A stretch of DNA of 64,000 bases, from positions 124,001 through 188,000 of the forward strand of contig JAEYTL010000018.1 of assembly GCA_023434025.1 (NCBI GenBank), read 5' to 3'. The translations under genes were made by a program, and so were the position numbers. Of the stretch, positions 63,098-64,000 are shown in pieces (the stretch's first letter is position 1; every line of letters starts with the position of its first letter). This DNA comes from Bacteroidota bacterium (GTDB taxonomy: Bacteria; Bacteroidota; Bacteroidia; Flavobacteriales; Flavobacteriaceae). The notes beneath the pieces are model-generated. The model had not been told where the DNA came from. It worked only from the letters and a program-made list of their open reading frames with translations, and did not search any database.

Positions 63098-63580
63098 CTA
63101 AACTTCTTTTGTAAAAAATACACATCCCTTATCAAACCAGCTTTCGTCTTGTTTTACAGGTATCATTTCTACATCAATGCCTTCACCTTTATAGCCAAAT
63201 CCATTCAACTCATCGTCACCTAAATATTTATCTAGTTCATCGTCAATTAAAGGCTCGTATTTATTTTTTATTAAATAAGTAGCCATAAGCACATTAGACT
63301 TTATATTTTCAGGGTTTTTATCTGCAAACTTTATTTTCCCTAATACTTCATACATAGAGATAGGATTGTACAAATGAAAATCAGCAACTTGTTGAGTTTC
63401 TCGATCATCAATATCATCCGGGTATTTTGGTAAACTATATTTTTCCGCTAATTTGTGAAAAGCGATTTTTGCTCTTTCAAGATCTGTTTCTGCCTGAAGA
63501 TCTATATGCTCCAATAGCTTAAGAAGCTCCGAATCACTATTTATCCAATCTTCTAATGGAGAGTTACTAAATTTTTCCAT
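63098..63580 (-). CDS. Small acidic protein of unknown function, possible immunity protein
   Basis: The 160-residue cytosolic protein is acidic (many Asp/Glu) and predicted mostly helical at the N-terminus. I do not recognise its family. I chose the ATG at 63580 (MEKFSNSPLEDWI); an ATG at 63622 would overlap the upstream gene by 56 bases. It overlaps the Imm11-like gene by 14 bases and is downstream of it. This position suggests that it is also an immunity protein or belongs to the same toxin locus. Confidence 0.7.
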   Translation of the reverse strand: MEKFSNSPLEDWINSDSELLKLLEHIDLQAETDLERAKIAFHKLAEKYSLPKYPDDIDDRETQQVADFHLYNPISMYEVLGKIKFADKNPENIKSNVLMATYLIKNKYEPLIDDELDKYLGDDELNGFGYKGEGIDVEMIPVKQDESWFDKGCVFFTKEV

Positions 63581-64000
63581 ATATTTTTTCCCTTTCGCCT
63601 CCTGGAGCTGTCCATTCATCATAACTTAATTCAATAGGTTGAAATTCTATGCCGGTACAACCGGCATCTTCTATTTCTTGTTTGAGTTTTTCGGAAACTA
63701 TATATTTTACTCCATTTTTCAAGAGAAAAAAATCTTCACTCACTCTCTCGTTTAAAAAAATATTATTTATGGTTACCATTTCCATTTTTTCTTTGTGATA
63801 ATCTACAGTACTCAAAAAATCATCTAATGTATTTACTCCAATAGTTTTTAATTCTGTTCCTCCTTCCTTTTTTTTCACCCTTACCACGACATTACTTTTT
63901 TCAAAATCAATGAAATCCATATTAGATTCGTACATATTTATAGAAAAATAGTTATAATATTCTATGTTGTCTTTAACAATAGAAGTTTTAAAAAACTGCA
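63567..64000 (-). CDS. Imm11-like immunity protein (partial, 5' end outside the window)
   Basis: The minus-strand frame is open from the right edge to its stop at 63567, so the true start probably lies beyond 64000; the ATGs at 63935 and 63920 are internal candidates. The C-terminal part (NGVKYIVSEKLKQEIEDAG, then TGIEFQPIELSYDEW) has the pattern of DUF1629/Imm11 immunity proteins. The middle has FEKSNVV-like and IFLNERVSEDFFLL segments usual in the family. Such proteins neutralise a cognate toxin, usually encoded just upstream, which here would be to the right of the window. Confidence 0.6.
   Translation of the reverse strand, partial: QFFKTSIVKDNIEYYNYFSINMYESNMDFIDFEKSNVVVRVKKKEGGTELKTIGVNTLDDFLSTVDYHKEKMEMVTINNIFLNERVSEDFFLLKNGVKYIVSEKLKQEIEDAGCTGIEFQPIELSYDEWTAPGGEREKIYGKI

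Noticed and set aside
63567..63935. Complete 122-residue gene starting at the ATG 63935
   Set aside because: The frame stays open to the right edge with plausible coding sequence before that ATG, and Imm11-like proteins are usually longer, so the gene is treated as partial.
1..64000. CRISPR arrays, rRNA genes, intact insertion sequences or prophage
   Set aside because: No regularly spaced repeats, rRNA-like sequence, transposase gene or phage gene cluster was seen on reading both strands.

Overview
The window is a piece of a Bacteroidota chromosome, most likely from the family Flavobacteriaceae (a Flavobacterium or close relative). The evidence is the gliding-motility genes gldB and gldC, a short primary sigma factor lacking region 1.1, a tyrosine ammonia-lyase that closely resembles the F. 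johnsoniae enzyme, Bacteroidota-type promoters (-7 element TAnnTTTG) and weak or absent Shine-Dalgarno sequences. Coding density is high. The product assignments come from reading the sequence, not from database searches.

Layout. (1) 1-7.9 kb, housekeeping: the tail of an unknown gene, rpsO, pnp, an outer-membrane beta-barrel receptor-like protein, rpoD, a gene-free stretch of terminators and palindromic repeats, rpe, and a CBS-domain protein. (2) 8.0-40.8 kb, a pigment locus: about 27 minus-strand genes, tightly packed and often overlapping by 4 bases, plus one divergent plus-strand gene at the promoter end. It is a flexirubin-type aryl polyene/dialkylresorcinol cluster. (3) 40.9-42.3 kb: an exported protein of unknown function, tRNA-Arg(TCG) and a YqeY protein. 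(4) 42.4-58.1 kb: the complete dcw division and cell-wall cluster on the minus strand, reading mraZ-rsmH-ftsL-ftsI-murE-mraY-murD-ftsW-murG-murC-ftsQ-ftsA-ftsZ. (5) 58.4-62.9 kb: an alpha/beta hydrolase, engB, gldC, gldB, nadE and a LuxR-type response regulator. (6) 63.1-64.0 kb: two minus-strand genes, one resembling Imm11 immunity proteins and running off the right edge, probably the tail of a polymorphic-toxin immunity cluster.

How the pigment genes should work together (known pathway logic plus inference): the ammonia-lyase makes 4-coumarate from tyrosine. The PaaK-like ligase activates an aryl acid. Two acyl carrier proteins, a ketosynthase/chain-length-factor pair, further ketosynthases, FabG and several hotdog dehydratases extend it to an aryl polyene. 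DarB and DarA build the dialkylresorcinol, and an acyltransferase joins the two halves as an ester. The FAD halogenase-like enzyme and two CrtI-like oxidoreductases may tailor the chromophore. An MMPL/acyltransferase fusion, a LolA-like protein, a lipoprotein, a small barrel protein and an ABC exporter probably move the pigment to the outer membrane.

The observations most worth checking are a BtrH-like acyltransferase that could be the ester-forming enzyme, a half-length ketosynthase-like protein, a FabZ-like protein with Gln at the catalytic Glu position, an array of 10-bp-spaced GTGGT boxes upstream of mraZ that looks like a MraZ operator, and the immunity genes at the right edge. No CRISPR array, rRNA or intact insertion sequence was seen.
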